Counted from the stretch's first letter, positions 16,101 through 23,581 are shown. The stretch: 32,479 nucleotides of DNA from Ignavibacteria bacterium (GCA_016844745.1 JAERMQ010000066.1:1-32479), one strand, 5' to 3'. Program-made: numbers and translations. Notes: generated by a model from the letters alone, not told the origin.

Positions 16101-16880
16101 TATTTATCTCTTACCGGTAGATTAAATAAAGCCGGAAATGGATTGTTATTAATCAGGGAATTCTCCAATTCTGTCGGTGCCGATGTTATGGGTCTCAATC
16201 CCGAATATCTACCCGGATACGTCGGATTGACAGAAAGCTCGGAAATAAATAGAATAGCTCAGGTATGGAATTCCGACCTCTCAAATATATTTAGAACAAG
16301 TGAGCATGCTCACTTGTTACTCAATGATTTGCAGAACAGCAAAATCAAAGCTGCTGTCGTTTTCGGGGAGAATCCATTATCACAACAAGAAAATGAACAA
16401 GGGAGCATGCTCCCTTGTTTTTCCGGTCTGGAATGTTTGATTGTATTTGATAATTTCGATACCGAGACAGTCAAAGCCGCCACTGCTGCCTTGCCAATGG
16501 GCAATTGCATCGAGCAGCATGGAAGCTATACTTCATTCGATACCAAGATTCAATACGTCGAACCGGTTTTCAAAAACAAATCCGGATTAGAGAACTGGCA
16601 GGTAATTTCCAAATTTGCAGCAAACTTCGGTTCCGGATTTGAATTTTCATCATTCGAAGAATTAACAAATGAAATAAATGAAATTAACCGCATATTCTCC
16701 GGATGCAAGGATGGAGACTACTTCAATCAAAACGAAAATAATCTCAAAACCTTGAACAAACTCAAAAAAGTTGATTATTTGAAATATACAGTTGAATTGG
16801 CTGCTTTTAAGTCCACAAAACCTGCTATGCACAGTTCGGATTTATTTGTTGAAGAGTTGAAAACAAGGGTAAATGTTTAA
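13113..16880 (+). CDS. NuoG-GltD-molybdopterin oxidoreductase fusion, catalytic residue absent
   Basis: This 1255-residue multi-cluster protein has its domains in this order. First is a [2Fe-2S] ferredoxin (C37, C48, C51, C65). Next is a GltD/NfnB-type N-terminal cluster region (C101, C105, C109; C148, C152, C156, C159). A two-dinucleotide flavoprotein follows with FAD loop IIGGGPAGLTCAYY (~196-209) and NAD(P)H loop IIVGGGNTAIDAAR (327-340), then CLECGC (571-576). Two [4Fe-4S] clusters come next (C621/624/627/631 and C664/667/670/674). Last is a molybdopterin oxidoreductase region with its own [4Fe-4S] (C700, C703, C707, C738). Where formate dehydrogenases have Cys/Sec-His, this chain reads TDGNWLNDLL, and the C-terminal pterin-binding domain is missing, so the last third is NuoG-like. 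Likely function: electron exchange between NADH (NuoF), NADPH (GltD part) and ferredoxin. That role is inferred. Confidence 0.88.
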   Translation: MGNINLTINGQQVTSESGQTILQVVEQYKIDKIPTLCHDKRLEPYASCYLCVVEVKGLNKLVPSCATPINEGMVVTTNSEKIFESRKSVIELLMSNHYADCIGPCISSCPASVDAQGYLALIAMGRYEEALKLIKKTNPLPLSIGRVCVRNCEDACRRCYVDSPVAINYLKRFVADLDYNTWTPECKPATGKKIAIIGGGPAGLTCAYYLTLDGHKTEIFEKLPELGGMLKYGIPEYRLPKEVLDAEIKWITDLGVEIHCNSEMGKDYTIADLKSRGFDAIYLSVGAHKATSMGLDGENVTQGVWRGIDYLREVEAQGAPVMKGTAIIVGGGNTAIDAARTALRCGADKVKIVYRRSIKEMPAHPMEIEAAHEEGVEINILTLPKSMVTENGKIKGIECIKMQLEETTPGQRPRPVPIPNSDFFIDCDYLISAIGQQVDLSFIENEKDCKLEKWGTVVVDRSSFETSIPGVFAGGDVVDGPLTAVNAIGHGKKAATSIDAYLKTGKPSGKNGKFYSFKHRFGTIPDSEFTSFTKEERSKMPELGIKTRVNNFDEVELGLSEEAAMAEAFRCLECGCSEYTDCSFRKYGDEFHINIDSYLGDVRKFKIDKRHPLIQIDPNKCINCGKCVRICSEVLDVSALGFVQRGFKSVVKPAMEKPLLETNCINCGNCIDVCPTGAIADIFPFKFLGTMPKMNFRSVCNFCSIGCNVNYKVIDEKMYWVQNSNDEIQDSPNTGYLCLKGRFGHRFLQNENTLKSAMVKENGTLMEVSTDEALTIAGKQLKDIIAKYGNDSVAVFGSPKSTNEELYLIQKFARAGLKTNNVGSLSNLLYNTDGNWLNDLLGVTVSTMTMQDVKYSDVIVVINADLTEDNLIMELKIKDALKTGTKLVVISSYESNLAKTADLWLDTRRGTNAALMSGVINSLLTEKNISIPELSESSETFGKFSSQNVAQLTGTSQIKFNEFLQLLNGADTNISFVYNLDNNKEKSTGDLQAIGNYLSLTGRLNKAGNGLLLIREFSNSVGADVMGLNPEYLPGYVGLTESSEINRIAQVWNSDLSNIFRTSEHAHLLLNDLQNSKIKAAVVFGENPLSQQENEQGSMLPCFSGLECLIVFDNFDTETVKAATAALPMGNCIEQHGSYTSFDTKIQYVEPVFKNKSGLENWQVISKFAANFGSGFEFSSFEELTNEINEINRIFSGCKDGDYFNQNENNLKTLNKLKKVDYLKYTVELAAFKSTKPAMHSSDLFVEELKTRVNV
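15910..15943. repeat. Perfect 15-bp hairpin inside the fusion gene
   Basis: AACTTTCCGAAAGTT (15910-15924) and its exact complement AACTTTCGGAAAGTT (15929-15943) flank the loop CGGA. It encodes a Ser/Glu-rich linker (LSESSETFGKF) in the degenerate molybdopterin domain, at a place where family members vary in length. Confidence 0.85.
16295..16318. repeat. Perfect 24-bp palindrome inside the fusion gene, copy 1
   Basis: Each half is AACAAGTGAGCA followed by its exact complement. The reading frame passes through it as RTSEHAHLL. It is related to the palindrome 77 bp downstream; the half-sites differ by one base. Confidence 0.88.
16396..16419. repeat. Perfect 24-bp palindrome inside the fusion gene, copy 2
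   Basis: Each half is AACAAGGGAGCA followed by its exact complement. The frame reads EQGSMLPCF between GENPLSQQ and LECLIVFDN, a loop that is normally shorter in NuoG/Fdh relatives. The change T to G in one half is mirrored in the other, so base pairing is kept. Confidence 0.88.
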
Positions 16881-16898
16881 TGGTCAATGTAAAATCAC

Positions 16899-16927
16899 CT
16901 ACAGTCAGAAGGAAATTCTGACTGTAG
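16899..16927 (+). terminator. Hairpin after the redox operon
   Basis: The 12-bp perfect stem CTACAGTCAGAA / TTCTGACTGTAG has a 5-nt loop and starts 19 nt after the stop codon. There is no clear T-run, only AAGTATAATTAAAAGG, so it may be a weak or factor-dependent terminator or an mRNA-stabilising hairpin. Confidence 0.5.
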
Positions 16928-17055
16928 AAGTATAATTAAAAGGTATTTCAACCTTAATAGTAATAATTAAAAAAATTGATATTATAATATCATGATGATT
17001 ATGAAAGCAAATTTTTATTAATTTTGAATATTCATAATTAATTACGAGTAATAAC

Positions 17056-18231
17056 ATGATGATAAGCAGAATAAAATTGACAAATTGGAAGAATTTCCAA
17101 AATGTTGATTTTCAACTTAAATCAAGAGCCTTTATAGTTGGTGCTAATGCTTCGGGTAAGTCAAATCTGATTGATGTCATTCGGTTTTTAAGAGATGTTG
17201 TAAAACAATCTGGTGGCTTGCAACATGCTGTGGATGTACGAGGCGGTATATCAAAAATTAGATGCCTGTCTGCACGAAAAGTGTCAAATATTTCAATTGA
17301 AATCGATTTAGCTGATAGTATTGATGAAAAGCTGTTATGGAATTATAAGCTTTCATTTAAACACACTGGTGGTGGAATTTTTAAAAATGAAGCAACAATA
17401 GTTGAAGAATCGGTATGTGATTTGAGTGAAAAAAGCAAAAAACAAATATTAAATAGAACTGATACAGACTCCTCAGAAGATAATGAAACTAAAAAATTTA
17501 CACACCTTGAGCAAATAAACTCAAATACTAAATTCAGAGAAATATATAATTTTTTTAAAGAAATTCAATATCTTCACATTATACCTCAGCTTATTCGCGA
17601 AAGCAATTCTTATATGTTAACAGTAGATAAAGAGGATTATTATGGTAGGAATCTGATTGAGAAAATGTCCAAAACTCCAGAAAAAATAAAAACATCATAT
17701 TTTAGAAAAATAAATGAATTTTTAAAAATTGCTGTTCCTCAGCTAAAAGAACTCAATCTTATTAATGACGATATGGGTATTCCACATTTACAAGCTGTTT
17801 ACGAACATTGGCGGGCAAAAGGCGCAAAACAGCAGGAGACTCAATTTTCGGATGGAACTTTAAGATTAATTGGGTTTATGTGGGCTTTGCTCGATGGTAA
17901 TGAAACAATTCTTTTGGAAGAACCGGAGCTATATTTGAATACTGAAATTATAAAACAAATTCCTGGTATGATAAGCAGATTTCAAAGAAAAAAGAATAAA
18001 ACAAGGCAGGTAATAATAACTACACATAGCTATGATTTATTAGATAATAATAGTATGGAACCGGACGAAATAATAATTCTAAAGCCAGATAGTGAAGGTA
18101 CTCAAATAAAATCAGCCCTAAATTATCCTGAAATATTAAATTATTTAGATTCCGGATTTACAATTGCCGAATCAGTAATCCCCAAAGTAACACCAGAAAA
18201 TATCACAAGATTATTAGAAATTTCGTTATAA
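17056..18231 (+). CDS. ABC-type AAA ATPase of a two-gene ATPase/TOPRIM defence-like module
   Basis: The 391-residue ATPase belongs to the RecF/OLD-like AAA_15/AAA_21 group. It has Walker A GANASGKSN (29-37), an ABC signature SDGTLR (265-270), Walker B LLEEPE (286-291) and a switch His in TTHSYD (H324). The N-terminal SRIKLTNWKNFQNVDFQ strand is typical. The middle (~70-250) is a divergent, charged insert, as in conflict-system ATPases. It has no transmembrane part. The partner gene begins 7 nt after the stop, which suggests a complex in which ATPase sensing licenses a TOPRIM effector. The closest concepts known to me are RloA, AbiL- and PARIS-type pairs. Which of these, if any, cannot be decided by eye. 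Confidence 0.85.
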   Translation: MMISRIKLTNWKNFQNVDFQLKSRAFIVGANASGKSNLIDVIRFLRDVVKQSGGLQHAVDVRGGISKIRCLSARKVSNISIEIDLADSIDEKLLWNYKLSFKHTGGGIFKNEATIVEESVCDLSEKSKKQILNRTDTDSSEDNETKKFTHLEQINSNTKFREIYNFFKEIQYLHIIPQLIRESNSYMLTVDKEDYYGRNLIEKMSKTPEKIKTSYFRKINEFLKIAVPQLKELNLINDDMGIPHLQAVYEHWRAKGAKQQETQFSDGTLRLIGFMWALLDGNETILLEEPELYLNTEIIKQIPGMISRFQRKKNKTRQVIITTHSYDLLDNNSMEPDEIIILKPDSEGTQIKSALNYPEILNYLDSGFTIAESVIPKVTPENITRLLEISL

Positions 18232-18238
18232 GAATTTT

Positions 18239-18880
18239 ATGGATTTTGTCGTTGTTGGTGAAGACGCTGTCACCCAAGAGATTATAAAAAAACTTATCAG
18301 TTTTGTTTTTACCAACGAACTCTGTAATTGCAGACCTGAACCTGTTAGGGGTGGACAAATAAAAAGTCTCGCTTTAAAGTATAACAAATTGAATTCTTTT
18401 ATTTTTCTACTAACAGACCTTGATACTTATGATTGTCCTCCAACACTAATAAATGACTGGCTCCCCAATATTGCTATAAGTCCCAAAATGATTTTTCGAG
18501 TTGCATGTCCAGAAGCGGAAGCATGGTTGATTTCCGATAGAATTGGTTTTTCTAAATATTTTGGTTTGAAATCCGAATTAATCCCTATAGTAAAAAATGT
18601 TGATAAAAGAAATCCGGAAAATATCGAATTATATTTTCCTTATAAGCCATCATTATTTTTAATCCGGGAATTGATTGGTAATTCTTCAAATATAAAACTT
18701 AAACAAATGCTACAGCCAAGAGACAGAGCAAAAAAAGGTTCAGAATATAATTTTGCACTTCTTCCTTTTATTAAAAATAAATGGAACATTGAGGAAGCCA
18801 GAAAAAATTCATATAGCCTCAACAAAGCAATTATTAGGCTAAATGATTTTAAAGACCAAAACGAAGATTCATTATTTTAA
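18239..18880 (+). CDS. DUF4276-like TOPRIM-fold effector paired with the upstream ATPase
   Basis: The 213-residue product opens MDFVVVGEDAVTQEIIKKL, with Glu8 in the position of the TOPRIM catalytic Glu. It continues with FIFLLTDLDTYD (acidic pair D60, D62) and ACPEAEAWLISD (E92, E94). This is the order seen in DUF4276/RloB-type proteins (E...DxD...ExEAWL). The C-terminal half is helical and basic (PRDRAKKGSEYNFALLPF), possibly for nucleic-acid or partner contact. Its short spacing to the ATPase gene implies co-translation. Predicted role: nuclease or nucleotidyl-acting effector held in check by the ATPase. A metal-dependent nuclease is the family expectation; activity here is inferred. Confidence 0.7.
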   Translation: MDFVVVGEDAVTQEIIKKLISFVFTNELCNCRPEPVRGGQIKSLALKYNKLNSFIFLLTDLDTYDCPPTLINDWLPNIAISPKMIFRVACPEAEAWLISDRIGFSKYFGLKSELIPIVKNVDKRNPENIELYFPYKPSLFLIRELIGNSSNIKLKQMLQPRDRAKKGSEYNFALLPFIKNKWNIEEARKNSYSLNKAIIRLNDFKDQNEDSLF

Positions 18881-18884
18881 TATT

Positions 18885-19007
18885 ATGAATTCATTAAAAA
18901 TTATTGAAATTAGAATATTTAAGAATCCAGATTTTATTGGATTGTATAAAAGATTGTATTTATTATTACCTGATAAATTACTTATTTTTAATTTTGTATG
19001 TAAATGA
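18885..19007 (+). CDS. Possible 40-residue ORF bridging the two defence modules
   Basis: The frame ATG 18885 to TGA 19007 encodes MNSLKIIEIRIFKNPDFIGL and 20 more residues, basic and hydrophobic. Its stop overlaps the start of the next gene in a 4-bp ATGA, and its start lies 4 nt after the previous stop, so it fills the gap exactly. There is no homology I recognise and no clear ribosome site. It could be a real coupling peptide or chance in AT-rich DNA. Confidence 0.25.
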   Translation: MNSLKIIEIRIFKNPDFIGLYKRLYLLLPDKLLIFNFVCK

Positions 19008-20728
19008 TAACAAAAATAAATATACGAAATTTCAAAAAGTTAGAAAACGTAAGTTTTGAACTTGGAAATCCTGTTGTATTAATCGGACCGAATAACTCAG
19101 GTAAAACCACTATCCTACAAGCATTATCACTATGGGATATCGGTATGAGGAAATGGTCCGAAAAAAGAAAGGATAAAAAAGCGAATCCTAAATCCAAAAG
19201 AACGGGAGTGGCTATTAATAGAAAAGATTTATTCAGCTTACCAATTCCCGATTCAAAGCTAATGTGGTTCAAGCAACATGTAAGGGAGATGGATACTTCA
19301 TCAGGGACCAAAAAAACTTCGAATGTAAAAATAGAAATTAAAGTTGAAGGAATATTGAATTATAGAAATTGGAAAAGTTTTTTAGAATTCGATTTTTCAA
19401 ACTCCGAGTCAATTTATTGCCGTCCTTTAAATTTTGGCAATTCAGTATCAGAAAATGAAATAATTGATGATATATCATATAATGAAAGAATAGCATACCT
19501 TCAACCAATGTCTGGGCTTGCTTTAGAAGAAGATAAATTAACACCAGGGTCCATCGATGTAAGGGTTGGAATGGGTAAAACGGCAGATGTTCTTAGAAAT
19601 ATAATATTTCAATTAATAAATCCTGAAAGAAGTGGTTCAAATAATGGATTAAGTGAACAAAATTGGGATAAATTGAAGAGACATATAAAATCAAAATTCC
19701 TAATTGAAATAAATAAACCGGAGTTCCTGCCGGATACCGGTTTAATCTCTATGAATTATTTTGAGAATGGTATAAAATACGATTTATCTTCCGGAGGCAG
19801 AGGTTTCCATCAAACTTTATTATTATTATCATATCTTTATTCATATCCAGGGAGAATTATTCTAATTGATGAACCTGATGCTCATCTTGAGGTTATTAGA
19901 CAAAGGGAAATATATAATTTACTTGTTGAGGTTGCTAAAGAACAAAGCTCGCAACTAATCATGGCAAGTCATTCGGAGGTTGTTCTGCAGCAAGCCGGAG
20001 ATGCAGATACTGTAGTTGCCATTTATGGAAATGAAACCCAGAATTTAAATAATAATCAGGAAATATCTCAATTTAAAAAGTCATTGACAGAAATAGGTTG
20101 GGATAAATATTATTACGCCAAACTAACCGGACACATACTTTACATGGAAGATTCAACAGATTTTTTAATGCTTAATGAATTTTCAAAATTATTGAATCAT
20201 CCGCTATATGAATTGCTTGGCAGAGTTAATGTACATTTTTTATCAAATAATTTGCCTAATGATGCGATTAAACACTTTTACGGATTAAAACAAGTAATAA
20301 AAGATTTAAAAGGAGTAGCCCTCTTTGACAGGCTTGATAGAGAAACTGATGAGCCAAATTTAAAGATTTTAACCTGGAAGAAAAAAGAATTTGAAAATTA
20401 CTTTGCCTTTCCTTCTGTGATAAGAAGGTTTATTGAACCACATAATTTGGACTTGTTTAATCAAAGTAATATGGATATTATTGAAGTAGCCATTAGAAAT
20501 AATACACCCCCAAGAGCTTTAAAAAATTCAAGTGATAAATGGTGGTTCGATACAAAATTATCGGATGATTACCTTGAGAATATTTTTAGTGAATTTTATT
20601 CAAAACTCGGAATAAAAAATGAATTTAACAAAGGAAGATATTTTGAGTTAATAAAATTTCTGGAACCGGAAGAAATAGATAGCGAGATTATTGAAAAACT
20701 CAATGAAATTTATGATATCTTAAAATAA
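19004..20728 (+). CDS. OLD-like single-chain ATPase-TOPRIM endonuclease
   Basis: The 574-residue product combines an ABC-type ATPase and a TOPRIM-like nuclease. The N-terminus MITKINIRNFKKLENVSFEL leads to Walker A GPNNSGKTT (28-36). LSSGGRGFHQTLLLL is the signature region, IILIDEPDAHLE is Walker B (Asp289, Glu290), and MASHSEVVL is the switch. From about residue 375 a TOPRIM-type segment follows: ILYMEDSTDFLML (Glu382), then ALFDRLDRE (Asp442, Asp445), then KKKEFENYFAFP, which recalls the C-terminal part of OLD and DUF4435 proteins. It is expected to be an ATP-regulated nuclease for phage or plasmid defence. It follows another ATPase/TOPRIM pair in the same orientation, so the two modules may be co-transcribed. 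Confidence 0.8.
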   Translation: MITKINIRNFKKLENVSFELGNPVVLIGPNNSGKTTILQALSLWDIGMRKWSEKRKDKKANPKSKRTGVAINRKDLFSLPIPDSKLMWFKQHVREMDTSSGTKKTSNVKIEIKVEGILNYRNWKSFLEFDFSNSESIYCRPLNFGNSVSENEIIDDISYNERIAYLQPMSGLALEEDKLTPGSIDVRVGMGKTADVLRNIIFQLINPERSGSNNGLSEQNWDKLKRHIKSKFLIEINKPEFLPDTGLISMNYFENGIKYDLSSGGRGFHQTLLLLSYLYSYPGRIILIDEPDAHLEVIRQREIYNLLVEVAKEQSSQLIMASHSEVVLQQAGDADTVVAIYGNETQNLNNNQEISQFKKSLTEIGWDKYYYAKLTGHILYMEDSTDFLMLNEFSKLLNHPLYELLGRVNVHFLSNNLPNDAIKHFYGLKQVIKDLKGVALFDRLDRETDEPNLKILTWKKKEFENYFAFPSVIRRFIEPHNLDLFNQSNMDIIEVAIRNNTPPRALKNSSDKWWFDTKLSDDYLENIFSEFYSKLGIKNEFNKGRYFELIKFLEPEEIDSEIIEKLNEIYDILK

Positions 20729-20774
20729 TAAAAGTAATTCTAATTAAGGTGGGTTCTAAAAATTCAATTTAGGC

Positions 20775-20854
20775 TGTCATTCTGAGCGAAGCGAAGAATC
20801 TATCTTGTTGATTTTAAAGAAAACTGGATTCTTCGCTTCCTGATGCAGGAATCT
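20775..20854. repeat. Dispersed GTCATTCTGAGCGAAGCGAA repeat with degenerate inverted partner
   Basis: TGTCATTCTGAGCGAAGCGA at 20775 continues to GAATCTA at 20802. GGATTCTTCGCTTCCTGATG from 20826 is a partial inverted partner. It shares its core with the copies at 9516 and 10548 and occupies the 20729-20975 gap downstream of the OLD-like gene. Confidence 0.75.
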
Positions 20855-20975
20855 AATGAATGGCTATGGGAGGGGATTACTGCATCTGCAGGAATTACAA
20901 TTCAGTAGGTTTTAAAACCACCTTTAACAATAAATATATCATCCAAACGTTAGTCACAACTAATTATAATATTAG

Positions 20976-22346
20976 TTGGGGTATAATATAAAAATAAAAT
21001 TACTCGTCGCTCTTGGGATTATTAATCTATTCTCTTTATTTACTGTGTATGCTCAGGAAACACAGGTACCAATGGACCTTGATAGTAAGGTCGATGTGAT
21101 TGACAGCCAGCTCGAAGCCAAACTTGCTTTATTTACAAAATACCAGGAATTTGTCGAAGCCAAACTATTCAAATCGTCTGATAATTCATACTTTCTTGAA
21201 ATTTCTTATAAAATCGATAAAAAAATGAATAGGCTTCGCGAACCAATGACTGAATCACAGGTTCAGGAGTTTAGAAAAAAAGTCTCGCAATGTATTGCCG
21301 ATAAATGCCCGATTGTCCTCCTTGACCAGGAAGGGAGAACAGAGCTTGTATTAGGAACAACCTTGTTGGGTATTGGCGCATGGGGTTGGATGCTTCCTGT
21401 TGCACTGGATATCGAAGATTCGAGAAGTTTTGTTGCTACATACTTATTAGCAGGCGCAGCCAGTTTTTTTGCTCCGTTTTTACTTACACAAAACTCTGTA
21501 GTTACTGATGGAATGGCACGTTTGAGTGTATATGGAGGTATAAGCGGAATAGCACACGGATTATTCCTGAATAACATTTTTCGTTCAGGGAATCAATATC
21601 CAACAGTTGTTTTACTCTTAACCAGCCTTGCCGAATCTTATGCCGGCTATCAAATAGCCTCAAACTGGCAAATATCTGAAGGAAAAGCGGATGTATTAAC
21701 TGCCATGGCAACCTTTGGTCTTGGCTATGGCTGCGGTACTGCTTATGTTTTGGATGGTTATGATACAGAACAAATTTCCGCAGGCGCATTGATTGGAACC
21801 GGTGCGGGGTATCTTATCGGAAATTTAATGGCAAATTCCCAGAATTATTCACGTGGTGATGCTGCGGTTATGTCAACTGCAGGCGGCTTGGGAGCTTATA
21901 TTTCCTTGGCTGCGATGGTAATGGCTGAGGTAGATGATTCACAATCTTTTTTAGGTGGAATTTTAATTGGCGGAGCAGCATCTATTTACGCTGGCGATAG
22001 GCTAGTTGTAGGTAAAAACTTCTCAAACAGTCAGGGAAGTTTTATAACACTGAGTACAATTGCAGGCGGACTGACCGGAGCTGCATTAGCTTATATTATT
22101 ACTGCCGGTTCCAGTGATATTGCTACAATGAAAACATTTGTAGGCTTAAGTGCTTTAGGTGCTGCATCAGGTTATTACATTATGTACGATTACGCTTCCG
22201 AAAAAGCCGTTGACCCGGCGTATAGGTCAAGTCTGAATATTGACATTAATCCGTTTGGGGTAGCTTCAATTTTCCGGAAATCATGGACACCGGATGGAAT
22301 CTACTCCAGACCCTCACCTATGCTGAATCTAAGCTATAAATTCTGA
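20976..22346 (+). CDS. Exported or membrane protein of unknown function with repeated Gly/Ala-rich hydrophobic segments
   Basis: I do not recognise a family. The 456-residue frame begins at TTG 20976, immediately after an in-frame TAG. There is no ATG before the signal peptide (IKLLVALGIINLFSLFTVYA), so TTG or another non-ATG codon must be used. After a charged, mixed region (residues ~30-120) come about eight Gly/Ala-rich hydrophobic stretches at near-regular spacing. Examples are LVLGTTLLGIGAWGWML, YLLAGAASFFAPFLL, AGALIGTGAGYLIGNLM, GGILIGGAASIYAGD and GLTGAALAYIIT. They could be short inner-membrane helices. The chain ends LNLSYKF with a terminal Phe, which outer-membrane proteins often have. 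It is convergent with cheB, with one base between the two stop codons. Confidence 0.65.
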   Translation: MGYNIKIKLLVALGIINLFSLFTVYAQETQVPMDLDSKVDVIDSQLEAKLALFTKYQEFVEAKLFKSSDNSYFLEISYKIDKKMNRLREPMTESQVQEFRKKVSQCIADKCPIVLLDQEGRTELVLGTTLLGIGAWGWMLPVALDIEDSRSFVATYLLAGAASFFAPFLLTQNSVVTDGMARLSVYGGISGIAHGLFLNNIFRSGNQYPTVVLLLTSLAESYAGYQIASNWQISEGKADVLTAMATFGLGYGCGTAYVLDGYDTEQISAGALIGTGAGYLIGNLMANSQNYSRGDAAVMSTAGGLGAYISLAAMVMAEVDDSQSFLGGILIGGAASIYAGDRLVVGKNFSNSQGSFITLSTIAGGLTGAALAYIITAGSSDIATMKTFVGLSALGAASGYYIMYDYASEKAVDPAYRSSLNIDINPFGVASIFRKSWTPDGIYSRPSPMLNLSYKF

Positions 22347-22347
22347 A

Positions 22348-23391
22348 TCACATATTCTTCATTTTAAGTTGAGCCGACAAAGGAAAAATAGTTTCCTGAA
22401 TAGCCTTCGACAATTCTTTCAAAGGATATAGTTTATGTGTAATGCCGGATTGAATCACCGTATTCGGCATAGCCGGAGCAATGGCAGTTGTTGGGTCCTG
22501 AACTATTACCGTTCCTTTTGATGCAGCAATTTGAGCTGCACCCATAGCTCCGTCACGACCTAAACCCGTTAAAACCACACCCACACTATATTTGCCGAAT
22601 GCTTCGGCGCCGCTTCTGAACAATGGGTCGGCTGCCGGTTTTACGAAATTCTCTTTGGGTCCGTCATCCGGCAATACATTTAAAGTATCTTTTTCAATTA
22701 TCATGTGTTTATCGCCTGAAGCAATATAGATGCAGCCTTGTTTAGTAGGCATTTTAGTAGTTACCAGAATGACATCGAAATTTGATTCTTTCTTCAAACG
22801 CTGTGAGAAAGTTTCAAGCATCCAGGCAGGCCCATGCTGAACGATAAAGAATGAAGCTCTTGTTGTATCGGGAATATCTTTAAATATTTCGACTAAAGTT
22901 GGAGGTCCACCGGTACTTGTTGCGATAAATACGCCGACATATCTGGGGATTATTTCAGCTTTAGCTTCCTTTATTGTTCCAAATTTATCCGGTAATGACT
23001 GACTATATCTATCCAATCCGTCTTTTAATCGAACTAAAAGTTCGTCGACTTCGATTGGCTTTGCGATATAATCATCTGCTCCGGATTCGAGCGCATACGT
23101 CCGGGCGCCGTCGGATACTAAAGCAGTAATCATAATAATATAAGGTGCAGGCTGAACCATACCACGAACTTGTCTTATCAGTTCGATTCCATCGACTTGG
23201 GGCATCATCCAGTCGGTTAGGATAGCATCGAATTTCTCCCGCTCCAAATGCTTCAATGCATCAATTCCGTTATGAGCTACAACTACGACATACCCTTCCC
23301 GCAGCAATATTCTTTTAAGTAGAATAGCATTGGTTAATTCGTCTTCAACTACTATAACTTTTTTACCGTTTGCCATATACAAAGAATCCAT
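22348..23391 (-). CDS. cheB: Response regulator-methylesterase fusion (CheB)
   Basis: CheB removes methyl groups from (or deamidates) glutamates of chemoreceptors when its receiver domain is phosphorylated. The 347-residue product has a receiver domain with E16/D17, phospho-acceptor D60 (LTDWMMP), T89 and K111 (IAKP). The esterase domain has the catalytic triad S159 (TSTGGPP), H186 (VQHGPAWM) and D280 (GLGRDGAMG). The layout and length are canonical. The ATG at 23391 is used; a second Met lies at residue 6. No cheR, cheA or receptor gene is nearby, so it is an orphan copy, and its receptor pathway cannot be seen here. Confidence 0.93.
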   Translation of the reverse strand: MDSLYMANGKKVIVVEDELTNAILLKRILLREGYVVVVAHNGIDALKHLEREKFDAILTDWMMPQVDGIELIRQVRGMVQPAPYIIMITALVSDGARTYALESGADDYIAKPIEVDELLVRLKDGLDRYSQSLPDKFGTIKEAKAEIIPRYVGVFIATSTGGPPTLVEIFKDIPDTTRASFFIVQHGPAWMLETFSQRLKKESNFDVILVTTKMPTKQGCIYIASGDKHMIIEKDTLNVLPDDGPKENFVKPAADPLFRSGAEAFGKYSVGVVLTGLGRDGAMGAAQIAASKGTVIVQDPTTAIAPAMPNTVIQSGITHKLYPLKELSKAIQETIFPLSAQLKMKNM

Positions 23392-23547
23392 AATAAAAAA
23401 TAAAGATATTTAAAATTAATGAAAATATCAATACAAAAAAAAATAAATAACAAAAAACAGATATATTAAATTTTAAAATTAAAAGGTGAAGTGTAAATGA
23501 AATATTAATGATAAATGATTTAATTTATTATTATTTCATCATTAAAA

Positions 23548-23563
23548 TGTTCCACGTGAAACA
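23548..23563. promoter_or_regulatory. parS site (ParB/Spo0J binding), canonical
   Basis: TGTTCCACGTGAAACA is an exact match to the 16-bp parS consensus TGTTNCACGTGAAACA. It lies in the 231-bp non-coding space between cheB and the ABC-2 permease gene. parS sites nucleate ParB spreading for chromosome segregation and usually sit near the replication origin. Confidence 0.82.
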
Positions 23564-23581
23564 ATTTTTTTATTTATTTAT

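Noticed and set aside
13113..16880. Active formate dehydrogenase catalytic subunit
   Set aside because: The Cys/Sec-His pair is absent where expected and the C-terminal molybdopterin-binding domain is missing.
10817..16880. Respiratory complex I operon
   Set aside because: No membrane subunits (NuoA, H, J-N) or NuoBCD/I are present, and NuoG is fused to a GltD-type flavoprotein.
17056..18880. PARIS (AriA/AriB) system
   Set aside because: The second protein has the E...DxD...EAEAWL order of DUF4276-like proteins rather than the DUF4435 pattern of AriB. Identity is left open.
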